From Alphaproteobacteria bacterium (lineage in GTDB: Bacteria > Pseudomonadota > Alphaproteobacteria > Micropepsales > Micropepsaceae): 48,107 nucleotides of DNA. The stretch is from positions 1 through 48,107 of the forward strand of contig JAATGL010000012.1 in the NCBI GenBank assembly GCA_015654705.1. Reading direction: 5' to 3'. The translations under genes and the position numbers were made by a program. This document shows, piece by piece, positions 39,409 through 48,107 of this stretch. Every line of letters starts with the position of its first letter. Positions within the stretch are counted from its first letter, which is position 1. Below the pieces are notes generated by a model. The model saw nothing but the letters and a program-made list of their open reading frames with translations, was not told where the DNA came from and made no database searches.

Positions 39409-42400
39409 TCACGCGGCTTCCCTCGTCAGTGGCGTCAGCGGTGCCTGCCGCAGTCCCGCAGGCTGTTCGCCCAGCCGCAGCATCGCGGGCATCAGCACCA
39501 GCGTGAAAACATGGCTCACCAATATTCCTCCGACGATAACGGCGCCCAGTCCGCGGTAGATTTCCGCCCCCGGACCCGGAACGAGCACCAGCGGCAGCAT
39601 CCCGAAGATCGCCGTCAGTGTACTGGAGAAAATGGGGCGTAATCGTGTCTCGAGGCTGGAGCGCACCGCATCGATACGCGTCATGCCCTCGGCCTCGGCC
39701 TGCCGGGTGCGCGCCACCAGCAGGATCGTGTTGTTGACCACCAGCCCCAGCACGATGATGAAGCCGATCATCGTCAGCAGGTCGAGCGGCTGGAAGACGA
39801 AGAGGCCCAGCAGGCGCAGCGCCGCCATGCCGCCGACCGTGCCCAGCGGCAGGGCGATGGTGGCGATGGCGGCGTCCCCGACCGATTTGAACAAAGCCGC
39901 CATGATGAGGAACAGCAGCAGCACCGCCAGCGCGAAGTTCTGGCCCATGCTCCACAGCGCGTTGTCGAGATGATCGGCGGCGGCGCCATAGGTGACACTG
40001 CCGTCGGCCGGCAGCAATCTGCGGATCTGCGGCTCGATGTCCTTCTTGACGATCGCCATCACATCCTGCAGCGCCATGCCGCGCGGCGGCTGCAGGTTCA
40101 ATGCAAAAGTACGGCGGCGGTCGAGGCGATAGACACCGCTGGGCGCCAGCGTCTTCTGCATCGTCACCAGATGGCCGAAGGAGACGACGCCGCCCCCCGG
40201 CGTCGCCAGCGGCGCGGCGTCGATAGCGTCGGGCGAGGTCAGCGGCTGCGATTTGAGGATCAGGTAGAGCTGGCGCTCGCCGTCATAGCGCTGGCCGACA
40301 TAGGCGCCCTCGCCCAGCGACTGCAGCACGGTGCCGACATCACTGCGCGTCCAGCCCACCTCGGCGATGGAACGGTCGTCGGGGATCAGCTTCAGCTGAG
40401 GCTGGTCGAAATCGAGCGTCGGATTGGTGTTGACCACGCCTTCGGGGAATTTCGCGGTGAGCAGCGCCATGCCCTTGCGGGCGGCGGCGCGCATCGCGTC
40501 GGCGTCGTTGGACTGGATGTTGATGGAGACGCCGCCGCCCGCGTCGAAGCCACCGAACAGGCTGCCCATCTGGGCGAAGGCCTGGGCGTCGGGCAGGTCG
40601 CGGATGATCTCGCTGCGCACTATCTTTTCGAGCTTGGGGAAATCCTCGTCATTGGGCACCCGCACCGCCATGTCCATGAAGCCGGGACCGTCCATCTTCA
40701 CATAATAGTTCAGCAGCTTGGGCTGCTTCTGGCCGGTCAGGTAAGGCGCGAGCCGCGCGATGATCGGTCGCGCCACGGTCTTGTCAACCACGTCGACGGT
40801 GGCGCTGGCCGGAAGCTGGATGAAGCCGTCGATGGCGGCGCGCTTGACCTGCGGCAGGTATTGCAGGCTCGGCAGCAGCAGCCAGGTGCCGAGCAGCGAG
40901 CCTGCGATCAGGCCGCCGATCCAGAACTGCCGCTTGCGCGGCGTGTCGGTCAGGTTCATCACCACGTCGGTGATGCGCCGCCAGACGACTGCGAGATCGG
41001 CCACCTTGGGCTGCGTCTTGAGGAACAGCATCGACGTCACCGGCACGACGGTGACCGCGACGATCAGCGAGACGAACACTGCGAACGCGATGGTCAGCGA
41101 CAGATCGGCGAAGAGCTGGCCTTCGACATCCTTCAGGAAGATGACCGGCAGGAAGATCGCGACATTGGTGGCGGTGGAAGCCAGCAGCGCCCCCCACACC
41201 TGGTCGGTGCCGGTGAGCGCCGCTTCTTCCGCTGGCATGCCGCGCTCGCGCAGCCGCAGGATGTTCTCGAACGCGACGATGGCGGCGTCAAGCACGATGC
41301 CGGTGGCGAAGGCTAGGCCCGCCAGCGAGACCACGTTCAGGGTGCGCCCCGCCATGTTGAGAAGCACCAGCACCGCGGCCAGGCAGATCGGGATCGCCGA
41401 GGAGATGATCAGCGTGCCGCGCCATTCGCGCATGAAGAACCACAGGACGCCGACCGCCAGCAGGATGCCCAGGATCAGGTCGGATGTGACCATGCCCATC
41501 GCCTGGTTGATGAAATGCGATGGATCGAAGGAATAGGCCAGCACGACGCCCTGTTCCTTGGCCGTGCCTGCGTTGATCTTCAGCAATTCGGCCTTCACGG
41601 CGTTGACCGTGGAGAGAACATTGGCGCCCGAGGCGCGGAAGACCTGCAGGCCAAGCGCCGGATTGCCATTCTGATAGGCGAAGCCCTGCGCCTTGCTGCG
41701 GCCGATATGGACATCGGCGATGTCGCCCAGATGCACCGGCTTGCCGTCGCGCCATTCCAGGACCAGATTCTTCAACGCCGCGACGGAATAGCGGCCGCGG
41801 AATTCCAGCCCGTATTGCCGCCGCCCCACATCGATGGTGCCGCCGGAAACGTCCTCGGCGCCGCTGATCTGCTGCGCCATCTTGGGGATCTGCACGCCGA
41901 GCTGGGCGGCGCGCATCGGATCGAAGACGATGTCGATCTCTTCGGTCCCGCCATTGGAGTTGATCTGCGCCGAGCCGACGCCGGGAATCGCCTCCAGCCG
42001 GGGGATCACGTCGTCCTTCAGGTACTGCACATAGGAATTCACGTCGCGCGTGTTGCCCGGCAGCTTCTGCATGAAGACGTAGAGCAGCAGCGAATTGGCA
42101 TCCTGCGTGCTGGCCAGCTGCACGAAGGGCTTCTGTGCGTCGGCGGGAAGCGGCGGCAGGCGGTTGAGCCGGCCGATCACGTCGACCAGCGTGCTTTTCA
42201 TGTCGGTGCCGAGTCCGAAGGTGAGCTGGATATAGCCGCCGCCGCTGTTGGCGAAGCCGTCCATCTCCTGCAGGCCGGGGATGCCCTGCAGCACTTCCTC
42301 TTCTGGCTCGACGAGCTGGGATTCGACCTCGCGCGGCGTCTCGGCGCGCCAATCGGTTTCGACGCCGATCTGCGGCCGGTCGATGTCGGGAAACAGTTGG

Positions 42401-42504
42401 ATCGGCAGGCTGTAGAGCGCGAACATCCCGAACAGGATGGTGACGGCGACGCCGACCGCGATGGCGGCCGGGCTTTTCAGTCCTGCCTGGGTAAGCGCGC
42501 GCAT
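39409..42504 (-). CDS. Efflux RND transporter permease subunit
   Basis: 'LFGMFALYSLPIQLFPDIDRPQIGVETDW', 'EVESQLVEPEEEVLQGIPGLQEM', 'LAFATGIVLDAAIVAFENILRLRERGMPAEEAAL', 'GLVVNNTILLVARTRQAEAEGM'. Confidence 0.95.
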   Translation of the reverse strand: MRALTQAGLKSPAAIAVGVAVTILFGMFALYSLPIQLFPDIDRPQIGVETDWRAETPREVESQLVEPEEEVLQGIPGLQEMDGFANSGGGYIQLTFGLGTDMKSTLVDVIGRLNRLPPLPADAQKPFVQLASTQDANSLLLYVFMQKLPGNTRDVNSYVQYLKDDVIPRLEAIPGVGSAQINSNGGTEEIDIVFDPMRAAQLGVQIPKMAQQISGAEDVSGGTIDVGRRQYGLEFRGRYSVAALKNLVLEWRDGKPVHLGDIADVHIGRSKAQGFAYQNGNPALGLQVFRASGANVLSTVNAVKAELLKINAGTAKEQGVVLAYSFDPSHFINQAMGMVTSDLILGILLAVGVLWFFMREWRGTLIISSAIPICLAAVLVLLNMAGRTLNVVSLAGLAFATGIVLDAAIVAFENILRLRERGMPAEEAALTGTDQVWGALLASTATNVAIFLPVIFLKDVEGQLFADLSLTIAFAVFVSLIVAVTVVPVTSMLFLKTQPKVADLAVVWRRITDVVMNLTDTPRKRQFWIGGLIAGSLLGTWLLLPSLQYLPQVKRAAIDGFIQLPASATVDVVDKTVARPIIARLAPYLTGQKQPKLLNYYVKMDGPGFMDMAVRVPNDEDFPKLEKIVRSEIIRDLPDAQAFAQMGSLFGGFDAGGGVSINIQSNDADAMRAAARKGMALLTAKFPEGVVNTNPTLDFDQPQLKLIPDDRSIAEVGWTRSDVGTVLQSLGEGAYVGQRYDGERQLYLILKSQPLTSPDAIDAAPLATPGGGVVSFGHLVTMQKTLAPSGVYRLDRRRTFALNLQPPRGMALQDVMAIVKKDIEPQIRRLLPADGSVTYGAAADHLDNALWSMGQNFALAVLLLFLIMAALFKSVGDAAIATIALPLGTVGGMAALRLLGLFVFQPLDLLTMIGFIIVLGLVVNNTILLVARTRQAEAEGMTRIDAVRSSLETRLRPIFSSTLTAIFGMLPLVLVPGPGAEIYRGLGAVIVGGILVSHVFTLVLMPAMLRLGEQPAGLRQAPLTPLTREAA

Positions 42505-42639
42505 GACTTCTCCTCGATCGGCACCGGAAGCGACGGCAAACCGCGGCCGATGAACGGCTCCCTCGTTCCCCCAAACGCAGGACACGCGACGAGCCGCCCA
42601 TAGATTGCGATTCAAGGCACCTTAAAAAGAGATATAGGG

Positions 42640-42658
42640 CTCACATCTCTGTGAGATG
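42640..42658. promoter_or_regulatory. Overlapping palindromes upstream of RND permease gene
   Basis: CTCACA-TCTC-TGTGAG (42640-42655) overlapping CATCTC-TGT-GAGATG (42644-42658), 136 bp upstream of the permease start. Confidence 0.35.
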
Positions 42659-42753
42659 GCATGCGCAATTGCGTGGACAGGGGCGCGATGCAGGCGGGGG
42701 TTCGAAATAGTGGCTGCCGATTAAAGTTCGTTCATCAACGCCAACGCGCAGCG

Positions 42754-43014
42754 TCAGATTCTTGGGTCTTCGCCGGAATGGGCATGGCTGATCGCCTGCC
42801 TGAGAGCGCCGTCGATTTTGGTGCCGTTCAGGATCACCTTCTCGGCGTGGACGTCCTGCACGGCGCTTAGGGGCACGACGAAATCGCCGGCGTTTTCCAC
42901 ATAGATCACGATTTCGGCCCGGCCATGGGGCGAAACCTCGCGCACCGCGCCGAAGGCCTTTTCGCCATCATGCAGGAACACGTCGAACCCCGCTTCGATC
43001 TTTTCCGCCGCCAT
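42754..43014 (-). CDS. Small conserved hypothetical protein (PRC-barrel-like)
   Basis: 86 aa 'MAAEKIEAGFDVFLHDGEKAFGAVREVSPHGRAEIVIYVENAGDFVVPLSAVQDVHAEKVILN...'. Assignment by sequence texture only. Confidence 0.55.
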   Translation of the reverse strand: MAAEKIEAGFDVFLHDGEKAFGAVREVSPHGRAEIVIYVENAGDFVVPLSAVQDVHAEKVILNGTKIDGALRQAISHAHSGEDPRI

Positions 43015-43083
43015 GGTGAATTCCCTGTTTCGATGCGGCGAACGGCGCAGGCGCCGTCCGCCATCGGTTGTCGTCAGGCAAAC

Positions 43084-43108
43084 GGGCCGGGCGAACGGTG
43101 CCCGGCCC
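43084..43108 (-). terminator. Terminator-like hairpin after the small secreted peptide gene
   Basis: Perfect 9-bp stem GGGCCGGGC-N7-GCCCGGCCC. Weak GTTT tract on the minus strand. Confidence 0.5.
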
Positions 43109-43121
43109 TCAGCCGCATTCT

Positions 43122-43331
43122 CTAGCGCCAATACCAGCGACGGCAAAACCGCGTGTGATGACGCCAGCCCCAGCCGCCGCAATGGCGATGGCGATGGCCG
43201 ACGACACCGACATGCACGCCGGCGCCGACGCCGCCGACATGAACGCCGACGCCGACCTGGGCTTCCGCGGTGGTGGTCGTAGCAGCGCTGAGGAGACCCA
43301 GCGCGAAAACCGAAGCGATCAGTGTTTTCAT
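43122..43331 (-). CDS. Small secreted Gly/Val/His/Arg/Trp-rich protein
   Basis: 69 aa MKTLIASVFALGLLSAATTTTAEAQVGVGVHVGGVGAGVHVGVVGHRHRHCGGWGWRHHTRFCRRWYWR with signal peptide. Confidence 0.65.
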   Translation of the reverse strand: MKTLIASVFALGLLSAATTTTAEAQVGVGVHVGGVGAGVHVGVVGHRHRHCGGWGWRHHTRFCRRWYWR

Positions 43332-43554
43332 GGACGTTCCTTTTTGATGAGATGTTTCGTAGCTCGCAAACGCCCACGGAGATGCGCCCCCACCCCGCGT
43401 CGTTCGCACGCAGTCTATTCTCTTTGCGGTGTACGGACTAGGGGCCCTCAACCGGAACTTCCCACTATTTGATGCGTTATCCCAATGGCTTCGCGGGCAT
43501 TCGTCCTGTCATAATAGCGATCATCGGATTTCCAATCAGGCGGGGCGGTACACC

Positions 43555-46500
43555 TTGAACTTTTCACGCTTGCGTATCTTTCGCAAAGCCCCTGCGCCGC
43601 TGCCCGAGGCGCCGATTCGCGCCGAGCTTTTCAGCGTCGAGCGCCTGGAGCAGCATGCCGCGAGCCTCGCCGCCGCCCAGCATGTCGATCCGAAGCGCCG
43701 GGCCGGGCGTCCCATCGCGCCCAGGCTTTACGACAACACCACTGTCCTGACCGAAACCTATCGCGCCATCGTGCGTGCGACGCAGGCGTCGCAGCCGATC
43801 ACGCCGGCGGCGGAATGGCTGCTCGACAATTTCCACGTCGTCAACGAGCAGATCCTCGAGATCAAGGACGATCTTCCGCCGGGTTTCTACCGCCTGCTGC
43901 CGAAGCTGGTGGACGGGCCGCTGCAGGGATTTCCCCGCGTGTTCGGCATCGCCTGGGCAGTCGTGGCGCATTCCGACAGCGCCTTCGACATCGAGAAGCT
44001 GACGCGCTTCGTCGAGGCCTATCAGCGAGTGCAGCCGCTGACCATCGGCGAATTGTGGGCGCTGGCGATCACCCTGCGCATCACGCTGGTGGAAAATCTC
44101 CGCCGGCTTGCCGAGGCAATCGTGGCGCGGCTGGATGCCAGCCAGCTGGCCGACGCAATCGCCGACCGGATCCTGGGCGCCGGCAAGAACGACGCGGAAT
44201 CCCCTTCGGCGGTCCTGCGCGATCTTGACTCCGCGCCGTGGTCGACCGCTTTCGCCGTCCATCTCGCCCAGCGGCTGCGCGACCGCGATCCCAGCGCCAC
44301 GCCGGCGCTGCGCTGGCTGAACGACCGTCTGGCCACCGAAGGCACCACCACCGACCAGATCGTGCGCGAGGAGGTCCAGCGCCAGAGCGCGATGAACGTA
44401 ACCGTGCGCAACGTGATCACCAGTATGCGCCTGGTCTCGATGGTCAACTGGGCGGAGTTCTTCGAAAGCGTCAGCCCGGTCGACGCCGTGCTGCGCGGTG
44501 GCAGCGATTTCGCGGCGATGGATTTTCCCACGCGCGACCTCTATCGCCGCGCGATCGAGCAATTGGCGCGCTGCACCGGACTCGACGAGATCGAGGTCGC
44601 CAAGCGCGCGCTGGCCGCCGCCAACCGGACGCCGGCCCCGGCCGCCAAGGATCAGCCGACGCCGCGCGAACGCGATCCCGGCTATTACCTGATTGCCCGG
44701 GGCCGCTACGCCTTCGAAAAGGAGCTCAGCTGCCGCGTGCCGCTCAGGACGCAGCTTTTCCGTCTCCATTCCCGGCTGGGCGTGATCAGCTATATCGGCA
44801 TGATCGCCGCCGTCACCGCGATCGTGCTGGCGGCCGCCTTGCTGGCCGCGGCCCATGTCGGCATCGGCGGCTGGCTGCTCTTCGTGCTGGCGCTTGTCGG
44901 CGTCATCCCGGCGAGCGACGTCGCGGTGGCGCTCGTCAATCGCCTGATCACCAGCCAGGTCGGTGCGACGCGGCTGCCCGCGCTGGAACTGCGCGACGGC
45001 GTGCCCAACGATCTGCGCAGCATCGTCGTGGTGCCCACGATGCTCACCGGCATTGCCGACATTCGCGAGCAGATCGAGCGGCTTGAAGTCCACTATCTCT
45101 CCAATCCGGACCGCAATTTTTCCTTCGCTCTGCTCTCGGACTGGCGCGATTTTGACAAGGAGCACGCACCTGACGACGGGCCTTTGCTGGAGGAAGCGGC
45201 CGCGGGCATCGCCCGCCTCAACGAACGCTACGGCCCTGCGGGCAACGCGCCGCGCTTCGTTCTGCTGCACCGCCGGCGGGTGTGGAACGCGGGCGAGGAA
45301 AAATGGATCGGCTGGGAGCGCAAGCGCGGCAAGCTGCACGAACTCAACCGCCTGCTGCGCGGCGCTACCGATACCACGTTCATGGCGGTGGACGGCCATA
45401 CGCCGGTGCTGCCCGGCGGCATCCGCTACGTCATCACGCTGGACGCCGACACCCGCATGCCGATCGGCACGGCGACGCGCCTGGTGGGAAAGATGGCGCA
45501 TCCGCTTAACCGCCCCCGCTTCGACGCGCAAAGCGGGCTGGTCGTCCGTGGCCATGCCATCTTGCAGCCGCGCGTGACGCCCTCCCTGCCGATCGGCAGC
45601 GAGGGATCGCTGTTCCAGCGCGTCTTTTCCGGCCCCAATGGGCTCGATCCCTATGCGCTGGCGGTATCCGACGTCTATCAGGATCTCTTCGAGGAAGGCT
45701 CCTATTGCGGCAAGGGCATCTATGACGTCGATGTCTTCGAAGCGTCGCTGCACGGGCAGATTCCGGAAAGCACCGTCCTCAGCCACGATCTTCTGGAAGG
45801 GATTTTCTCGCGCGCCGGCCTGGTCTCCGATATCGAGGTGGTCGAGGAATTTCCGTCGCGCTACGACGTGGCGTCGGCGCGCCAGCACCGCTGGGTGCGC
45901 GGCGACTGGCAATTGCTGCCTTGGATTTTCGGCTTCGGCGGCACGATGCACGATCAGGTGCGCAAGACCGCGATCCCGCTGATCGGGCGCTGGAAGCTGC
46001 TCGACAATCTCAGGCGCTCGCTGTCGGCGCCGGCGGCGCTTCTGGCCATGCTGGTCGCCTGGCTTCTGCCGGCGCGTGCCGCCTGGATCTGGACCGCCTA
46101 TATCCTTCTAACCATCGCGCTGCCGCCCCTGCTGCCGGCGTTTGCGGACTTCGTGCCGCCACGGGCCGGCATTTCGCTGCGCAACCATTTCTGCGCCATG
46201 GGACGCGACCTCGCGCTCGGCCTGATGCAGAGCATCTTCCTGATCACCTTCCTGGCGCACCAGGCCTGGCTGATGGTCGATGCCGTGGTGCGCACGCTGG
46301 CGCGCCTGTTCGTCCATCGCCGCCGCCTGCTCGAATGGGTGACCGCCGCTCAGATTGGCCGGGAATCGAGCTTCGACAGCCGCGCGCTGGCGACCCAGAT
46401 CGGGGCGAGCGCCGCCTTTGCCGCCTTCGTCGCAGTGTTGATCGCGCTGGCCGGCCATCGCACCTGGCCGATCGCCGCGCCCTTCGCGGTGCTCTGGGTA

Positions 46501-48107
46501 TTGTCGCCGCTGGCCGCGCGCTGGGCCAGCATGCCGCCCGAATCCGATGGCCATCTGTCGATTCCGCAGGACGAGGTGCTGGCCCTGCGGGTCATTGCAC
46601 GGCGCACCTGGAGCTTCTTCGAGAAATTCGTCACGGCGCAAGACAACATGCTGCCGCCCGACAATTTCCAGGAAGACCCAAAGCCGGTGGTCGCACGGCG
46701 CACCTCGCCGACCAATATGGGGCTCTATCTGCTCTCGGTGGTGTCCGCGCGTGATTTCGGCTGGATCGGGACGCTCGACATGGCGGAGCGGCTGGAAGCG
46801 ACGCTGGCGACGATGGAGAAGCTGGAACGCTTCCGCGGCCATTTCTACAATTGGTACGACACGGGCGATCTGCGTGCGCTGGAGCCGAAATACATTTCGT
46901 CGGTGGACAGCGGCAATCTCGCCGGCCACCTGATCGCGCTGGGCAATGCCTGTCTGGAGATCGCCGCGGCCCCGGTCATCACCCCGCGCTGGCATGACGG
47001 TATCGAGGACAATTTGGCGCTGCTGCGCGAGTCCGTTCGCATCGATGCCGGCGATCCACAGGCGCGCGGCACGGCGGAAAATGAACTGCGCGACGCCATC
47101 GAAACCTTTGCGGCGGCACTGGGGGACCTGCCCAAGAGCGCTTCGGCCATTGCACAGCGCCTGGCGGCTCTGCAGCAGCATGCCGAATCGCTACTGCGGC
47201 TGGCGCTGGATCACGCCGCCGAAGACGAGTTCCGGATGCGGGCGGAGGCGCTGAAGGCCGGCGTCGTGACGCATCGCCGCGATCTCGACCTGCTGATGCC
47301 TTGGGCCGATCTGCTGGCCGCCGGATCGATCCCTGACGCGGCAACGGCGCTGCTGATCGACACCGTTCCGACCCTGGAGAAATCGGCCGAGCATGGTGAA
47401 GAGGTCCTGCAGATACTGGCGCGGCACCGCAAGCAGGCGCAGTCCGCTCCCGACTCGCTTGAGGAGGCGCTGCAAAAATCCGTCGGCGCGGCGCAGCTTG
47501 TGCATCAGCGCCTTGCGGCGCTGGCCGACCGCGCCAAAGCGATGGCGATGGCGATGGAATTCGGCTTCCTCTACGACCCGGACCGCCAGCTTCTCTCCAT
47601 CGGCTTTCGCGGCAGCGACGGCAGCCTCGATCCCAGCTTCTACGATCTGCTGGCATCTGAGGCACGGCTGGCCAGCTTCTTCGCCATCGCCAAGGGCGAT
47701 CTGCCTGCCAAGAGCTGGTTCCGGCTGGGCCGCACGCTCACGCCAATCAATGGCGGCTCGGCGCTAATCTCGTGGTCGGGCTCGATGTTCGAATATCTGA
47801 TGCCCTCGCTGGTGATGCGCGCGCCGTCCGGCAGCCTGCTGGAACAGACCAACAAGCTGGTGGTGTGGCGGCAGGAGAATTACGGCAACACGCTGGGCAT
47901 TCCCTGGGGCGTGTCCGAATCCGCCTTCAATGCGCGCAACATCGAGCAGACCTACCAATATTCGAGTTTCGGCATCCCCGATCTCGGCTACAAGCGGGGC
48001 CTGAGCGACAATGTCGTCATCGCGCCCTATGCGAGCGGCCTTGCCGCCATGGTCGATCCGGGCGCGGCGGCGCAGAATTACGCGCGCATGGCGCGCATGG
48101 GCGCGCG
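43555..48107 (+). CDS. ndvB: Cyclic beta-1,2-glucan synthase (NdvB/ChvB-like), 3' truncated by window edge
   Basis: Continuous frame from TTG 43555 to the window end: 'AEWLLDNFHVVNEQILEIKDDLPPGFYRLLPKL...GFPRVFGIAWAVVAHSDSAFD', 'YVITLDADTRMPIGTATRLVGKMAHPLNRP', 'RQHRWVRGDWQLLPWIFG', 'TSPTNMGLYLLSVVSARDFGWI'. Start codon uncertain. Confidence 0.9.
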   Translation, partial: MNFSRLRIFRKAPAPLPEAPIRAELFSVERLEQHAASLAAAQHVDPKRRAGRPIAPRLYDNTTVLTETYRAIVRATQASQPITPAAEWLLDNFHVVNEQILEIKDDLPPGFYRLLPKLVDGPLQGFPRVFGIAWAVVAHSDSAFDIEKLTRFVEAYQRVQPLTIGELWALAITLRITLVENLRRLAEAIVARLDASQLADAIADRILGAGKNDAESPSAVLRDLDSAPWSTAFAVHLAQRLRDRDPSATPALRWLNDRLATEGTTTDQIVREEVQRQSAMNVTVRNVITSMRLVSMVNWAEFFESVSPVDAVLRGGSDFAAMDFPTRDLYRRAIEQLARCTGLDEIEVAKRALAAANRTPAPAAKDQPTPRERDPGYYLIARGRYAFEKELSCRVPLRTQLFRLHSRLGVISYIGMIAAVTAIVLAAALLAAAHVGIGGWLLFVLALVGVIPASDVAVALVNRLITSQVGATRLPALELRDGVPNDLRSIVVVPTMLTGIADIREQIERLEVHYLSNPDRNFSFALLSDWRDFDKEHAPDDGPLLEEAAAGIARLNERYGPAGNAPRFVLLHRRRVWNAGEEKWIGWERKRGKLHELNRLLRGATDTTFMAVDGHTPVLPGGIRYVITLDADTRMPIGTATRLVGKMAHPLNRPRFDAQSGLVVRGHAILQPRVTPSLPIGSEGSLFQRVFSGPNGLDPYALAVSDVYQDLFEEGSYCGKGIYDVDVFEASLHGQIPESTVLSHDLLEGIFSRAGLVSDIEVVEEFPSRYDVASARQHRWVRGDWQLLPWIFGFGGTMHDQVRKTAIPLIGRWKLLDNLRRSLSAPAALLAMLVAWLLPARAAWIWTAYILLTIALPPLLPAFADFVPPRAGISLRNHFCAMGRDLALGLMQSIFLITFLAHQAWLMVDAVVRTLARLFVHRRRLLEWVTAAQIGRESSFDSRALATQIGASAAFAAFVAVLIALAGHRTWPIAAPFAVLWVLSPLAARWASMPPESDGHLSIPQDEVLALRVIARRTWSFFEKFVTAQDNMLPPDNFQEDPKPVVARRTSPTNMGLYLLSVVSARDFGWIGTLDMAERLEATLATMEKLERFRGHFYNWYDTGDLRALEPKYISSVDSGNLAGHLIALGNACLEIAAAPVITPRWHDGIEDNLALLRESVRIDAGDPQARGTAENELRDAIETFAAALGDLPKSASAIAQRLAALQQHAESLLRLALDHAAEDEFRMRAEALKAGVVTHRRDLDLLMPWADLLAAGSIPDAATALLIDTVPTLEKSAEHGEEVLQILARHRKQAQSAPDSLEEALQKSVGAAQLVHQRLAALADRAKAMAMAMEFGFLYDPDRQLLSIGFRGSDGSLDPSFYDLLASEARLASFFAIAKGDLPAKSWFRLGRTLTPINGGSALISWSGSMFEYLMPSLVMRAPSGSLLEQTNKLVVWRQENYGNTLGIPWGVSESAFNARNIEQTYQYSSFGIPDLGYKRGLSDNVVIAPYASGLAAMVDPGAAAQNYARMARMGA

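Noticed and set aside
43068-43472. Plus-strand ORF with MAMAMADDTDMHAGADAADMNADADLG repeats
   Set aside because: Mirror image of the GV/H repeat in the signal-peptide-bearing minus-strand gene, which is more convincing.
43564-45951. 795-aa minus-strand ORF
   Set aside because: Antisense to the glucan synthase, which has strong family motifs.

Overview
This 48.1 kb window is high-GC bacterial chromosome. Gene content suggests an alphaproteobacterium (an inference, not a taxonomic assignment). It is mostly densely packed single-copy genes. From left to right: the 3' part of a Nudix-related NAD regulator (NrtR/NadQ-like) and nadA-nadB, with a structured leader holding two near-identical operator-like palindromes separated by a terminator; an LLM flavin oxidoreductase; a secreted phosphoesterase; a two-gene locus for large Cys-rich exported proteins (VWA/DUF11-like and beta-propeller/collagen-like); a hemF-hemC-hemE cluster in which the hemF frame is broken by an in-frame TAA; DUF2177; a run of secreted proteins (serine protease, multicopper oxidase, EXORDIUM-like protein, TIGR03118 protein, GH44 hydrolase) with an orphan anti-sigma-like gene; YihY/BrkB; AsmA; a candidate intergenic sRNA with a strong terminator; an alpha/beta hydrolase; SelO; Uup; DusB; a serine hydrolase; DUF1003; an M13 peptidase; an RND permease/adaptor pair; two small proteins; and the first ~1500 codons of a cyclic beta-1,2-glucan synthase (NdvB/ChvB-like) cut by the window edge. 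I saw no CRISPR array, rRNA, complete tRNA, transposase, prophage or recognisable defence island. The strongest leads are the nad leader architecture, the hemF nonsense codon, the paired Cys-rich exported proteins sharing a domain, and the sRNA candidate at ~27.6 kb. All assignments come from reading translations and motifs by eye; no database search was run.
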